Shown in pieces: positions 21,009 through 30,159 of a stretch of 64,000 nt of DNA. The DNA is from an uncultured Eubacteriales bacterium (GTDB lineage: Bacteria; Bacillota; Clostridia; Oscillospirales; Acutalibacteraceae), in assembly GCA_934462705.1 (NCBI GenBank), contig CAKSIH010000003.1, positions 62,001 through 126,000 on the forward strand, written 5' to 3'. Every line of letters begins with the position of its first letter. Within the stretch, counting starts at the first letter, position 1. A program made the position numbers and the translations under genes. Under the pieces are notes generated by a model that saw only the letters and a list, made by a program, of their open reading frames with translations, was not told the DNA's origin and searched no databases.

Positions 21009-22883
21009 TTATTTTCCTTTGCAATGTTTAGTAATCCAAATTAGTAAGACTGAAATATCTGCTGGACTAACGCCAGAAATTCTAGAAGCCTGAGAGATAT
21101 TTTCAGGTTTTACCAGGTTTAATTTTTCTATTGCCTCTAATCTTAATCCTAAAATTGTACTATAATTAATATTACTTGGCAAAATTTTGTATTCCAGCCT
21201 TCTAAGTTCCTCTATTTGAGATAGCTGTTTTTTTATATAACCCTCATACTTTACCTCTATTTCAATCTGTTCTAAAATTTGTTCATTCAAATCAGGTCGA
21301 CCCTCATCTATACTTTTTAAACATTCGTAATTTATTTGCGGCCTCTTTAGCAAATCTATTAATTTCACTCCAGACACTATTGGGGATGTTTCACGTGAAA
21401 CAAGAATGTCATTAACCGCATCACTTGGGGAAATAACAGTGTTTTTTAGTCGTTTATATTCTGCTTTTTTTAACTCTTGTTTCTTTTGAAAAGAGAGCCA
21501 TCTTTCATTATTTATCAACCCAATTTTTCTTCCCACTGGAGTCAATCTTTCATCTGCATTATCTTGCCTTAAAATAAGCCTATATTCCGATCTTGATGTC
21601 ATCATTCTATAAGGATCGCTAACCCCTTTTGTAACCAAATCGTCTATAAGAGTTCCAATATAAGAGCTCGCTCTATCTAGAGTAATTAAATTTTTGCATT
21701 GAGCTTTAAGCGCAGCATTGATTCCGGCAATTATCCCCTGTGCCGCAGCCTCCTCATAACCAGAACTTCCATTAAACTGTCCAGCACCAAACAATCCTTG
21801 AAAATTTCTGAATTCTAAGTTTGAATTCATTTGTAGTGGATTAACACAGTCATATTCAATTGCGTAGGCAGGTCTCATAATTAAAGCTTTTTCTAAACCA
21901 GGTATAGAATGATAAATTTCAAGTTGGACATCTTCAGGTAAAGATGATGACATTCCTTGAATATACATCTCGTCAGTGTTCATTCCGCAAGGCTCTACAA
22001 ATAATTGGTGTCGCTCCTTGTCTGCAAATCGCATAATTTTGTCCTCTATACTAGGACAATATCTCGGACCTTTCCCCTCTATTTTACCAGAATAAAGAGG
22101 CGACCGGTGAATATTACTTTTAATGATTTGCTTAGTCTTTTCATTTGTATATCCAATATAACAAAGAGCCTTATTTTCACCCAAATATTTGGTATCATAA
22201 GAAAAAGGAACTACCCTTTCATCTCCAGACTGCTCTTCAAGTTTAGAAAAATCAATGCTGGATTTTAGTACCCTTGCAGGAGTTCCTGTCTTAAACCTTC
22301 TCATTTCAAGGCCCAATTTTTTTAAAGATTCTCCCAAAAAAGACGCAGGAAAAATTCCATCTGGCCCACTCTCATAAGAGACCTCTCCAACATAAATTTT
22401 GCTATTCAAATATGTACCAGTAGCAACAACAACCGTTTTAGATTTAAAAATTGCATTTAGCCTTGTTTTAAGCAGCCACATCTCACCTTCATGTGTCAAG
22501 GCAACAATTTCAGCTTGTCTAAGATCCAAGTTTTTTTGCTTTTCCAACTTATGCTTCATTATACTTTTATATTTTTCCCGATCGATTTGTGCTCTTAAAG
22601 AATGTACTGCAGGGCCTTTACCCTTATTAAGCATTCTACTTTGCAAAAAACATTCATCTGCAGTTTTTCCCATTTCTCCACCAAGTGCATCTATCTCTCT
22701 AACTAAATGTCCTTTTGCAGTCCCTCCAATTGAAGGATTACAGGGGCAATTACCCACCGCATCCATATTTATAGTAAAAATTGCAGTGCGACAGCCCAAT
22801 CTTGCTGCAGCCAAAGCAGCCTCTATTCCAGCATGTCCCGCACCAATAACAGAAACGTCATATTCGCCTGCATTATAAGTCAT
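21009..22883 (-). CDS. mnmG: tRNA uridine-5-carboxymethylaminomethyl modification enzyme MnmG (GidA)
   Basis: A 624-residue FAD protein that works with MnmE on the wobble uridine of certain tRNAs. It has the N-terminal dinucleotide fold VIGAGHAGIEAALAAARLG, the Cys motif GNCPCNPSIGG, and later GLFGAGQFNGSSGYEEAAAQG. The C-terminal helical domain ends with the KLNLVKPENISQASRISGV pattern. ATG 22883 is preceded by GGAGG; the upstream ATG overlaps that site. A parS site is embedded in the coding sequence at 21387. Confidence 0.96.
   Translation of the reverse strand: MTYNAGEYDVSVIGAGHAGIEAALAAARLGCRTAIFTINMDAVGNCPCNPSIGGTAKGHLVREIDALGGEMGKTADECFLQSRMLNKGKGPAVHSLRAQIDREKYKSIMKHKLEKQKNLDLRQAEIVALTHEGEMWLLKTRLNAIFKSKTVVVATGTYLNSKIYVGEVSYESGPDGIFPASFLGESLKKLGLEMRRFKTGTPARVLKSSIDFSKLEEQSGDERVVPFSYDTKYLGENKALCYIGYTNEKTKQIIKSNIHRSPLYSGKIEGKGPRYCPSIEDKIMRFADKERHQLFVEPCGMNTDEMYIQGMSSSLPEDVQLEIYHSIPGLEKALIMRPAYAIEYDCVNPLQMNSNLEFRNFQGLFGAGQFNGSSGYEEAAAQGIIAGINAALKAQCKNLITLDRASSYIGTLIDDLVTKGVSDPYRMMTSRSEYRLILRQDNADERLTPVGRKIGLINNERWLSFQKKQELKKAEYKRLKNTVISPSDAVNDILVSRETSPIVSGVKLIDLLKRPQINYECLKSIDEGRPDLNEQILEQIEIEVKYEGYIKKQLSQIEELRRLEYKILPSNINYSTILGLRLEAIEKLNLVKPENISQASRISGVSPADISVLLIWITKHCKGK
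21387..21402. promoter_or_regulatory. parS: Second parS site, inside mnmG
   Basis: The same 16-bp palindrome TGTTTCACGTGAAACA lies within the mnmG reading frame. Coding-sequence parS sites close to the origin are known in Bacillus, so this is likely functional. Confidence 0.93.
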
Positions 22884-22895
22884 AAAAACCTCCAT

Positions 22896-24263
22896 TTACT
22901 TTCCAACACAAAATTTTGAAAAAACCTCATTAACAACAACATCCGTCACACGTTCTCCTGTTAACTTCAAAAGTTCAGAAATAGCAAAATCAATAGAAAC
23001 GCTAACAGCGTCAAGAGTCATCAAGTCATCTAAAGCCATAATTGCCTCAATTAGAGCTTCGTATGCCGATTGAACGAATCGCCTTTGTCTCTCTGTTGAT
23101 AAAACGCCTTCTGTTGATTCAGCCTTGGAAAAGTCCACACAATTAGATATAAATTGACTTAAATTTTCTATTCCGGATCCTTTTAAAGCTGACATAAAAA
23201 TCACCTCATCTAAAAAAGGCCTAATTTTCTCATCTTCAAAATTACACACCAAATCAGACTTGTTTACAATACCTATTTTTATTGCATCTTTAGGAAAACT
23301 TCTCAATAATTCTAATTCGCCAACATCCAGCGGTTTAGAATAATCAAAAACTGTAATTATTAAATCGGCATTATCAATTTTTTTCTTTGCTTTTAAAACC
23401 CCAATTTTCTCGATTGGGTCATCCGTATCACGAATTCCGGCCGTGTCACACACATTAAGAATAACATCGCCAAGCACAATTTTTTCTTCAATTGTGTCCC
23501 TAGTTGTACCAGGAATATCCGTAACGATACATCTCTCACAACCAGATAGCAAATTCATAAGAGTAGACTTACCAACATTAGGCCTACCAACAATAACTGT
23601 ATCAAGCCCCTCTCTCAAAACTTTGCCAGAATCATATCCATCAAGCAAATTTTTTATTTCATTTACAGAAATAGATAATCTATTTTTCAGCGAATCAACT
23701 TTCAGCTGAGGGATATCCTCTTCAGGGTAGTCAGCCCACACAGCAAGATGAGCTGCTATTTCCACAAGGGAATTTTTAACAGTTGTTATTTTTTTATAAA
23801 GAGCTCCCTCATGCGCTGCAGCAGCCAATTTGGCAGCATGTCTTCCGTTAGCTGAAATAATATCCATGACAGATTCTGCTTGTGTTAAATCTATTTTTCC
23901 ATTTAAAAAAGCTCGTTTTGTAAACTCGCCGGGTTCAGCTGGTACAGCACCTGCCTTAAAAATCAACCCTAAAATCATTTTTAATATGAACAACCCACCA
24001 TGACACGTCACTTCAACTACATTTTCGCCAGTATAACTGTGCGGGTTTCTAAAAATCAACGCGACTGCATCATCAATTACGTTGCCAGACTCGTCCATAA
24101 CTTTGCCATACTTAGCGGTATATCCCGGAACTTCAGCTAGTGACACTCCAGAAACTGGTTTAAAAACCTTGTTCACAATGTCAATTGCATCTTCGCCAGA
24201 TACCCGTATCATTCCAACGCCACCTTGACCCAGTGGCGTTGCTATTGCTGCAATTGTACTCAT
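22896..24263 (-). CDS. mnmE: tRNA modification GTPase MnmE (TrmE)
   Basis: A 455-residue GTPase partner of MnmG. It has an N-terminal formyl-THF-binding domain (IAAIATPLGQGGVGMIRVSG), a helical domain, an inserted G domain (P-loop GRPNVGKSTLMNLL near residue 225, DTAG in CDTAGIRDT), and the invariant C-terminal CVGK whose Cys is needed for activity. GGAGG precedes the ATG. mnmG begins 13 bases downstream, so the two are translated from one message. Confidence 0.97.
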   Translation of the reverse strand: MSTIAAIATPLGQGGVGMIRVSGEDAIDIVNKVFKPVSGVSLAEVPGYTAKYGKVMDESGNVIDDAVALIFRNPHSYTGENVVEVTCHGGLFILKMILGLIFKAGAVPAEPGEFTKRAFLNGKIDLTQAESVMDIISANGRHAAKLAAAAHEGALYKKITTVKNSLVEIAAHLAVWADYPEEDIPQLKVDSLKNRLSISVNEIKNLLDGYDSGKVLREGLDTVIVGRPNVGKSTLMNLLSGCERCIVTDIPGTTRDTIEEKIVLGDVILNVCDTAGIRDTDDPIEKIGVLKAKKKIDNADLIITVFDYSKPLDVGELELLRSFPKDAIKIGIVNKSDLVCNFEDEKIRPFLDEVIFMSALKGSGIENLSQFISNCVDFSKAESTEGVLSTERQRRFVQSAYEALIEAIMALDDLMTLDAVSVSIDFAISELLKLTGERVTDVVVNEVFSKFCVGK

Positions 24264-24276
24264 TTTTGCCTCCTTG

Positions 24277-24308
24277 TTTTCAACAAAAAATTAAAAATCG
24301 GTTGAAAA
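24277..24308. repeat. Inverted TTTTCAAC pair
   Basis: TTTTCAAC (24277-24284) is mirrored by GTTGAAAA (24301-24308) in the jag/mnmE spacer, just upstream of mnmE. It is similar to the pairs at 16192 and 37385 and to the origin motifs. Confidence 0.45.
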
Positions 24309-24314
24309 ATTTAA

Positions 24315-24340
24315 AAGGTGACTCATTGCTGAATCACCTT
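24315..24340 (-). terminator. Hairpin after jag, possible weak terminator
   Basis: AAGGTGA pairs with TCACCTT around a 12-base loop. On the minus strand it is followed by TTTAAATTTTT. It may cause partial termination between jag and mnmE. Confidence 0.45.
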
Positions 24341-24369
24341 AAACAACCAATCATAGTATAAAAATTAAA

Positions 24370-25074
24370 TTAATTACATCTTTCATAAAGAGAAATTTTA
24401 TTTTCTTCAAAGCAATTATCTCTATTATTAAGGTTAACAGCACGTTTTTTCAAAATCGGTGCAATAATCACATGGCGGTTCAAATCCTCGCCCTCAGAAT
24501 AAGATTCAACACCTAAAACTTGACTCACAGCTGCGTGAATTACCTTTCTTTCATAGGGCGTCATTGGTTCTAAAACAACTTTTTCCTTGTTTTTTAAAGC
24601 CTTAAAAGCAAGTTTTCTGCCTAAAATTTCCAAGGTTTCCCTGCGTCTCTCCCTGTAATCTTCAATATTTATGGTAATTCTGTAGTAATTTTCGCACACA
24701 CTGTTTGCAACCAGGCAGGTCAAATACTGTATGGAGTCGAGAGTATCGCCGCGCCGGCCAATCGCCCGATTTGCATTTCCACCCTTGACTAAAAGTTCTG
24801 AACCATTATCTTTTTTGTTAATCGATATATCAAAATTCTTAGCACCAAAAGCGGTCAAAACAGTTCTTAAATAATCCGCTGCCAGCTCTGCCGGATCTAC
24901 GTACAACAAAGCCCGAACTTTAGCTAACCTGCCGCCAAAAATACCTAAAATTTTTCTTTTTGGCAATTGAATTACTTCAAAAGATACTTCACCATCGCTT
25001 ACACCGAGTATTTCGCAGGCTTTTTTTTGCGCTAAATTTATTGTATCCCCTACTCCTATTGCTTCCCTTGTCAA
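24370..25074 (-). CDS. jag: RNA-binding protein Jag/KhpB
   Basis: A 234-residue protein with an N-terminal Jag domain (KKACEILGVSDGEVSFEVIQLPKRKILGIFG), a KH domain (GRRGDTLDSIQYLTCLVAN near residue 125) and a C-terminal R3H domain (MTPYERKVIHAAVSQV, then SEGEDLNRHVIIAP). KhpB works with KhpA as a global RNA chaperone linked to cell elongation and division. Position after yidC is standard. The open frame begins at GTG 25083, but that codon lies inside the GGAGGTG ribosome site, so TTG 25074 is the better start. Confidence 0.93.
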   Translation of the reverse strand: MTREAIGVGDTINLAQKKACEILGVSDGEVSFEVIQLPKRKILGIFGGRLAKVRALLYVDPAELAADYLRTVLTAFGAKNFDISINKKDNGSELLVKGGNANRAIGRRGDTLDSIQYLTCLVANSVCENYYRITINIEDYRERRRETLEILGRKLAFKALKNKEKVVLEPMTPYERKVIHAAVSQVLGVESYSEGEDLNRHVIIAPILKKRAVNLNNRDNCFEENKISLYERCN

Positions 25075-25115
25075 AAATGACACCTCCGCTTACTGCTAAA
25101 ATTTAACAACAATTT

Positions 25116-26045
25116 CTATATCCTTTTTACTTTAGATTCTTCAATTTCCCTCAAAGCAATTCTTGCTGCTTCTTCCTTTGTATTTATCATGCTAGGGCTG
25201 AAAAATTTTGCTATTATTACATTTTGCACAACAGATAAAATATTTGATACTAAATAATAAAGCCCTAGCGCAACCGGCGCGTAGAAAACGAATAAAACAA
25301 ATGGGATTGACATTATGTATGGAGTCAGTTTCACGCAGCCCTGCTGTGGTATATCAGTTCCTTGTCCCATTTTAGTTCCCAAATGCACAGATAGTATCAT
25401 TGTCGCCGCACAAAGAACCGGCCAAATCCATACCATGGAACTAAATCCACTATTTGCCGGAATCGCAAATAAATCTGTTCCTAAAAATTTAAAACCCGTA
25501 TTAAAATCCAAAATATTACTAATTTCCTGATCACTGAACATTGTAAGTTTATCGCTAACAGACGGGAAAAGTTTTATAACTTCAAGTTGAGCATACTGGG
25601 CATTAAATGTCCTGCTGATTCCCGGAATTGACGATAAATATTCTATAGCAGAATTAACTTTATCTGCAGATATATGGAACATATTGGTAAGAGGTTTTAC
25701 AATAGCAGTCCAAACTCCAAAAAAAGCAAACATTGGAAATAACATTGGCATGCAACCCTTCATAGGGCTCGCACCCTCTTCTTGATACAACTTAGCCAGT
25801 TCCTCATTCATTTTTTGCTTGTTGTTAGCATATTTTTTTTGTATTTCCCGCGTTTTCGCTGAAAACCTCGATGTTTTTGCATTTGCCTTTCGAGACTTTA
25901 AGTCAAAAGGGAAAACCAATACCTTGATTATAATTGTAAAAAGAACTATTGCTATGGCATAATTGTTAAACAAGTCAAAGAAAAACCAAAGCAAATATCC
26001 AAAAACTTGACCTAGGGTATCCCCTACAACATTTAAAATATTCAT
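25116..26045 (-). CDS. yidC: Membrane protein insertase YidC (SpoIIIJ type)
   Basis: A 309-residue polytopic insertase. It shows the Gram-positive form: a short N-terminus, a first helix at GYLLWFFFDLFNNYAIAIVLFTIIIKVLVFPF, a cytoplasmic hairpin rich in Lys (SRKANAKTSRFSAKTREIQKKYANNKQKMNEELAKLY), then GCMPMLFPMFAFFGVW and two further helices. No lipobox Cys is seen at the start, unlike Bacillus SpoIIIJ. GGAGG fits ATG 26045. The Lys-rich C-terminus suits ribosome contact. Confidence 0.95.
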   Translation of the reverse strand: MNILNVVGDTLGQVFGYLLWFFFDLFNNYAIAIVLFTIIIKVLVFPFDLKSRKANAKTSRFSAKTREIQKKYANNKQKMNEELAKLYQEEGASPMKGCMPMLFPMFAFFGVWTAIVKPLTNMFHISADKVNSAIEYLSSIPGISRTFNAQYAQLEVIKLFPSVSDKLTMFSDQEISNILDFNTGFKFLGTDLFAIPANSGFSSMVWIWPVLCAATMILSVHLGTKMGQGTDIPQQGCVKLTPYIMSIPFVLFVFYAPVALGLYYLVSNILSVVQNVIIAKFFSPSMINTKEEAARIALREIEESKVKRI

Positions 26046-26115
26046 AAATTTTTTATCCTCCAAAACTGCATACACAAGTCAATTGTTTTCTTTGCAAATT
26101 GCCTCTGGTCTGTCT

Positions 26116-26211
26116 GGCCCGCCCGCAAGGCCCCCACAAGGCTTTCAGCCTTGTGGGAAGAGTGGCAAAGCCTCTCTTCGAGAGCATAGCCCTCGGCCTT
26201 GCGGCCGGGCC
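26116..26211. repeat. Cloverleaf-like intergenic repeat, copy 4
   Basis: The closing stem is 26116-26132 with 26195-26211 (16 of 17 paired). Three hairpins lie within: 26133-26157 (11 pairs, loop TTC), 26158-26178 (one mismatch, loop AAA) and 26179-26194 (one mismatch, loop ATA). Arm sequences differ from copies 1-3 yet pairing is kept. It sits inside the rpmH-rnpA-yidD-yidC-jag run, between yidD and yidC. Confidence 0.85.
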
Positions 26212-26278
26212 CATAGCAAAAACTGATATTAACAGAAAAAACAAAACCTTGGCATCAAAGCGTAAAAGCAAAGAAACT

Positions 26279-26503
26279 TTAAAAATTCTTTTTTTTAGGA
26301 ACAGGATCATACCCACCGGGAAAGAGTGGGTTGCATCTCAAAATTCTAAAAGCCGAAAGAGCCAAGCCTTTAACAGCGCCAAATTTACTAATAGCCTCAA
26401 TAGCATAACAAGAGCAAGTGGGAAAGAATCGGCACCGAGGAGGAGTTTTAGAGGAGATTTTAAATTGATAAAGCTTAATTAGGCGAATAAGAAAAGCACT
26501 CAA
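26279..26503 (-). CDS. yidD: Membrane protein insertion efficiency factor YidD
   Basis: A 74-residue protein with the family pattern [34 protein letters not shown] and [15 protein letters not shown], including the conserved Cys residues. YidD lies at the membrane next to YidC and aids insertion. TTG 26503 is used because GGGGGTGA lies eight bases upstream. It overlaps no neighbour; rnpA ends 22 bases upstream. Confidence 0.95.
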   Translation of the reverse strand: MSAFLIRLIKLYQFKISSKTPPRCRFFPTCSCYAIEAISKFGAVKGLALSAFRILRCNPLFPGGYDPVPKKKNF

Positions 26504-26525
26504 AGTGCAGTCACCCCCTCCAAAA

Positions 26526-26867
26526 TCAAAAATCGAGCAAGACTTTGGCCTCCTTAAGATGCTTTTTCATAACAGACCGAACCATAAAGCTTTTCACAAA
26601 GGAGGTTTTAGTTCTTGCGACAAAAACAATATCAAAACCGGGTTTAATATTTGCAACCAACTGTCTATAAGAATCCTTAATAACGCGTCTTGCACGGTTT
26701 CTTCTAACGGCCTTGCCGACTTTTTTGCTGGTCGTGATACCAAGTCTCACCTGATTAAGTCTGTTTCTGCGAACATAAGTAACAAGGATCGGAGAAACAA
26801 AGCAAGTACCTTTAGAATAGGCGCGAAGAAACTCTTTATTTTTTTTTAGCGTTAAAATTTCAGACAC
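26526..26867 (-). CDS. rnpA: Ribonuclease P protein component
   Basis: A 113-residue basic protein that assists the RNase P RNA in removing tRNA 5' leaders. The RNR-type motif [20 protein letters not shown] and the terminal [13 protein letters not shown] are visible. GTG 26867 is preceded by AGGAGGTG. Gene order rpmH-rnpA is nearly universal. The RNase P RNA gene itself is not in this window. Confidence 0.96.
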   Translation of the reverse strand: MSEILTLKKNKEFLRAYSKGTCFVSPILVTYVRRNRLNQVRLGITTSKKVGKAVRRNRARRVIKDSYRQLVANIKPGFDIVFVARTKTSFVKSFMVRSVMKKHLKEAKVLLDF

Positions 26868-26963
26868 AGATGCACCTCCTTGGTAAAAAAGAAAAAAACA
26901 GCTAAAACAAAGACCACCAAAAACAGTGGTCTTATAAAAATCTAGAGAAAGGAATGCAAAAGA

Positions 26964-27098
26964 CTAGTGAGTGAGGCGATGTCTCCCTTTAGCTCTTCTG
27001 CGCGCCAAAACTCTTCTACCGTTTCTATCAGACATTCTTTTTCTAAACCCGTGTTCTTTTTTTCTGTGAAGCTTTTTAGGCTGATAAGTTCTTAACAT
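26964..27098 (-). CDS. rpmH: 50S ribosomal protein L34
   Basis: A 44-residue basic protein starting [20 protein letters not shown] and ending in GRHRLTH. The family core [19 protein letters not shown] is intact. GGAGG lies nine bases before ATG 27098. It is the first gene of the leftward origin operon. Confidence 0.97.
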   Translation of the reverse strand: MLRTYQPKKLHRKKEHGFRKRMSDRNGRRVLARRRAKGRHRLTH

Positions 27099-27139
27099 AA
27101 AGACGTCCTCCTTTCAACAAAATAGCCTTATGGTATAAC

Positions 27140-27169
27140 ATTATACCTTAAGGAAGAGAGTTTTGTCAA
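27140..27169 (-). promoter_or_regulatory. Consensus promoter of the rpmH operon
   Basis: On the minus strand TTGACA (27169-27164) and TATAAT (27145-27140) are 18 bases apart, 42 bases before the rpmH ATG. It probably drives rpmH-rnpA-yidD-yidC-jag. The rest of the 304-base rpmH/dnaA spacer (27099-27402) is AT-rich, with TATAAT-like boxes at 27287 and 27294 that may serve dnaA and one CTTTCAACA motif at 27111. Confidence 0.85.
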
Positions 27170-27402
27170 CCACAGAATAAAAAAATAAGATAGGGGAAAA
27201 AATAGAGGCAATTACTAAGCACAAAGTGAAAACTAATTATGGGAAATAAATAATAAATTGAAAAGTAAAAAAAAATGTGTTATGCTTATAATGTATAATT
27301 TTATCATGGAGTAACTTTACCCCAAAAACAAAGAGCGATTGTAAAAACGATTCACAAAACAGCCACGATAAAAAACAAAATTAAACCCGGAGGGATACAT
27401 AA

Positions 27403-28722
27403 ATGGAATCTTTTAACGAGGCGTGGGAGCTTATTTGCGACTATTGCAAAACTCGTATTACCGACGTAGCTTATAAGACCTGGATAAGCAGAATTGAGCC
27501 AATAAGCATAGATTTTACAACAGGTGACGCAAAGTTAATGGTGCCAAACGAGTTTCATCGGCAAACGCTAACAAGATGTTACACACCTCTACTAAACAGT
27601 GCATTTGAAGAGATATTTGGGTCCATCGGAATAAATATTTGTTTCTTGGTACCGAATCAAACCGCACAAAAACCGACATCAAATAACGACAACCTAGCAA
27701 TAGACGCCGTGCCAGAGCTCACTTTCGACACATATATAGTAGGGTCATCAAACAAATTTGCACATGCTGCCTCACTGGCTGTGGCGGCAAATCCAGCAGG
27801 TTCGTATAATCCTTTGTTCATATATGGAAATTCGGGGCTTGGAAAAACGCACTTGCTTTACGCAATTTGCAACGATATAAAAAAGACACACCCCGAGATG
27901 AGGACACTGTACATAAAAGGGGATGAATTCACAAATGAGCTTATAGATTCAATAAGGAAGAGCACAACGAGAGAATTTCATCAAAAATACAGACAAACAG
28001 ATATCTTATTGGTGGACGACATACAATTTATAGCAGGAAAAGACTCAACACAAGAGGAATTTTTCCATACATTTAATACATTATACGAAGCAAAAAAACA
28101 AATAGTACTCACATCTGACAGACCACCAAAAGAAATTCAAACATTAGAAGACAGGCTGCGCACAAGGTTCGAGTGGGGCCTAATTGCAGATATTCAGCCA
28201 CCAGATTTTGAAACAAGAATAGCGATTATAAAAAGAAAAGCGGAACTTTTAGATATCGAAATTCCACACGAAGTTTGTGAGTTTATAGCAACCAAGCTAA
28301 AAACAAATATTCGTCAGCTAGAAGGCGCAGTGAAGAAGATGAAAGCATACTATCTGTTGCAAGGGGACACACCAAGTAAACAAACAGCGCAGGCAGCAAT
28401 TTCAGATATACTTAACAACGATCAGCCGCCGCCACTTACAGTTGAAAAGATAATCGAAGAAGTTGCGCGAACCTTTGGAGTCACAGCAGATGAGATTCGG
28501 TCATCCAAAAGATCATCAGTAATATCGAATGCACGACAGGTTGCCATGTATGTGGCAAGGGAAATTACGCAACTTTCCATGAGTTTAATCGGCAAAGAAT
28601 TCGGAAAAAGAGATCATTCCACAGTGGTATATGCAATACAACAGGTGGAGAAAAATATGGCATTAAACCCTAAAACAAAAGCGATGATAGAAGACACTAT
28701 AAAGAACATTCGAGACAGGTAG
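27403..28722 (+). CDS. dnaA: Chromosomal replication initiator DnaA
   Basis: A 439-residue initiator with an N-terminal helicase-loading domain (1-85), a short linker, an AAA+ core (Walker A GNSGLGKTH at 142-150, Walker B LLVDDIQF at 202-209, sensor and arginine-finger regions to ~320), and a DNA-binding domain (345-439). In that last domain the signature is GKRDHSTV (401-408), where most DnaA proteins have GGRDHTTV. Ser406 aligns with E. coli Thr435, a base-contacting residue, and Ala377 replaces the usual Pro406 before RQ. These changes go with unusual box motifs in the origin. CGGAGGG precedes ATG. Confidence 0.97.
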   Translation: MESFNEAWELICDYCKTRITDVAYKTWISRIEPISIDFTTGDAKLMVPNEFHRQTLTRCYTPLLNSAFEEIFGSIGINICFLVPNQTAQKPTSNNDNLAIDAVPELTFDTYIVGSSNKFAHAASLAVAANPAGSYNPLFIYGNSGLGKTHLLYAICNDIKKTHPEMRTLYIKGDEFTNELIDSIRKSTTREFHQKYRQTDILLVDDIQFIAGKDSTQEEFFHTFNTLYEAKKQIVLTSDRPPKEIQTLEDRLRTRFEWGLIADIQPPDFETRIAIIKRKAELLDIEIPHEVCEFIATKLKTNIRQLEGAVKKMKAYYLLQGDTPSKQTAQAAISDILNNDQPPPLTVEKIIEEVARTFGVTADEIRSSKRSSVISNARQVAMYVAREITQLSMSLIGKEFGKRDHSTVVYAIQQVEKNMALNPKTKAMIEDTIKNIRDR

Positions 28723-29022
28723 CTAAAAAGTTGAAAACTAATTAACAATTCAACAAAAGCTGTTAAATTAGAGAAAATTAGGGGTCAAAGTTTTAAACAA
28801 AAATTAAACAATTAACAAAAAGTATTCAACAGAGACGTTGAAAAAAATTAATGGAGTTAAAAAAGAGAAAAGAAATTAACAAAGGACAAACAACATACAA
28901 GCATTGTTTAAATAACGAACAACCTGGGCTCGATAAAATTTTCAACAAATTAACAGGCCCTACTGCTATTACTATAATTTAAAAATATTAAATGCTATAA
29001 AAATAAAAGGACGGTAGATTCA
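28723..29022. other. oriC: Probable oriC with non-canonical DnaA boxes
   Basis: The dnaA/dnaN spacer is AT-rich and holds nine related 8-9-mers fitting WWTTMAACA: TTCAAC-type at 28729 (minus), 28747, 28823, 28836 (minus) and 28939, and AATTAACA at 28740, 28810, 28874 and 28948. No exact TTATCCACA is present. Gene strand switches at this point, and the gene order is that of a Firmicutes origin. That this is oriC is well supported; that these motifs are the DnaA boxes is inference. Confidence 0.75.
28950..28978 (+). promoter_or_regulatory. Probable dnaN promoter
   Basis: TTAACA (28950-28955) and TATAAT (28973-28978) are 17 bases apart, 45 bases before dnaN. The -35 box coincides with the last AATTAACA motif, so a DnaA-type protein binding there could repress dnaN. 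Confidence 0.55.
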
Positions 29023-30129
29023 ATGAAAATAATGTGCAATCGCGCAAGTCTTGTTGAAGCAGTGTTAAATGTTCAAAGAGCTGTTTCTACAAAATCATGT
29101 TTAACAGCACTTGAAGGAATTCTAATAAAAACGCAAGAGGATAAAATTGAACTATGCGGGTATGACCTTGAAATCGGAATAACAACCACAGTTCCCGCGA
29201 ATATATCAGAACCTGGAGAAATAATAATAGGAGCAAAAATTTTTTCCGACATAATAAGACGATTGCCGGGAGGGGATATAGAAATCACCTCAGACGACAA
29301 ACTGGTAACAACAATAAAAAGCGAAACCAGTGTATTCTCGCTATCGGGGCTGCCGGCAAGCGATTACCCAGAATTACCAAGCGTAGAAAGCCACGCAACA
29401 TTTTGCATAAGTACAACTGCACTGAAAAGCATGATAAAGCAAACCATATTTGCAGTCTCGGATTCTGATTCAAAACCCATAAATACAGGAACCCTTTTTG
29501 AAATCAGCAATGGTAATATTAATCTCGTTTCTGTAGATGGCTACAGACTTGCCAAAAGAACCGAGAAAATCGACATGAAAGAGGAATGCAAATTTGTAGT
29601 TCCAGGAAAAACACTAAACGAAATTCTAAAACTCATTCCTGAAAAAGATGAACCAGTGACAGTAATCGTAGGAAGACGACATATTACCTTCAAGGTGGGG
29701 AATTATAATATAATTTCAAGGCTGCTTGAAGGAGAGTTTCTTGATTATACATCAGCCATCCCAACAGAGCACAACACAAACATAATAGCAAATACAAGAA
29801 ACCTAATCGATAGCATCGAAAGGGTTTCTCTGGTGATCACAGACCGCTTAAAAAGCCCGATCCACTGCATTTTTGCTAACAATAGCGTAAAAATCTCATG
29901 CATAACAAATATTGGCAGAGCCAATGACGAGACAGACCTTATAATGGAAGGCGACAATTTGGAAATAGGTTTCAACAATCGTTATTTACTAGATGCATTA
30001 CGCAACTCCGACACCGATGAAGTACGCTTGCAAATGAACGGTCCACTGGGTCCTTTAAAAATTCTCCCAAAGGAAGGGGAATCTTTCATATTTTTAGTAC
30101 TGCCGGTGCGCTTAAAGGCAGGAGAATAG
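29023..30129 (+). CDS. dnaN: DNA polymerase III sliding clamp (beta subunit)
   Basis: A 368-residue clamp with three repeated domains of about 120 residues. It begins MKIMCNRASLVEAVLNVQRAVSTKS and ends with FIFLVLPVRL, close to the family end M-P-M-R-L. It tethers polymerase and many repair proteins to DNA. Length is standard. yaaA follows after 30 bases. Confidence 0.97.
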   Translation: MKIMCNRASLVEAVLNVQRAVSTKSCLTALEGILIKTQEDKIELCGYDLEIGITTTVPANISEPGEIIIGAKIFSDIIRRLPGGDIEITSDDKLVTTIKSETSVFSLSGLPASDYPELPSVESHATFCISTTALKSMIKQTIFAVSDSDSKPINTGTLFEISNGNINLVSVDGYRLAKRTEKIDMKEECKFVVPGKTLNEILKLIPEKDEPVTVIVGRRHITFKVGNYNIISRLLEGEFLDYTSAIPTEHNTNIIANTRNLIDSIERVSLVITDRLKSPIHCIFANNSVKISCITNIGRANDETDLIMEGDNLEIGFNNRYLLDALRNSDTDEVRLQMNGPLGPLKILPKEGESFIFLVLPVRLKAGE

Positions 30130-30159
30130 TTTTTCTCAATTTTTGAAAGGTAAGAAAAA

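Noticed and set aside
26099..26482. 127-codon plus-strand frame across 26.1-26.5 kb
   Set aside because: It runs through cloverleaf copy 4 and antisense to yidD; its composition follows the repeat and yidD.
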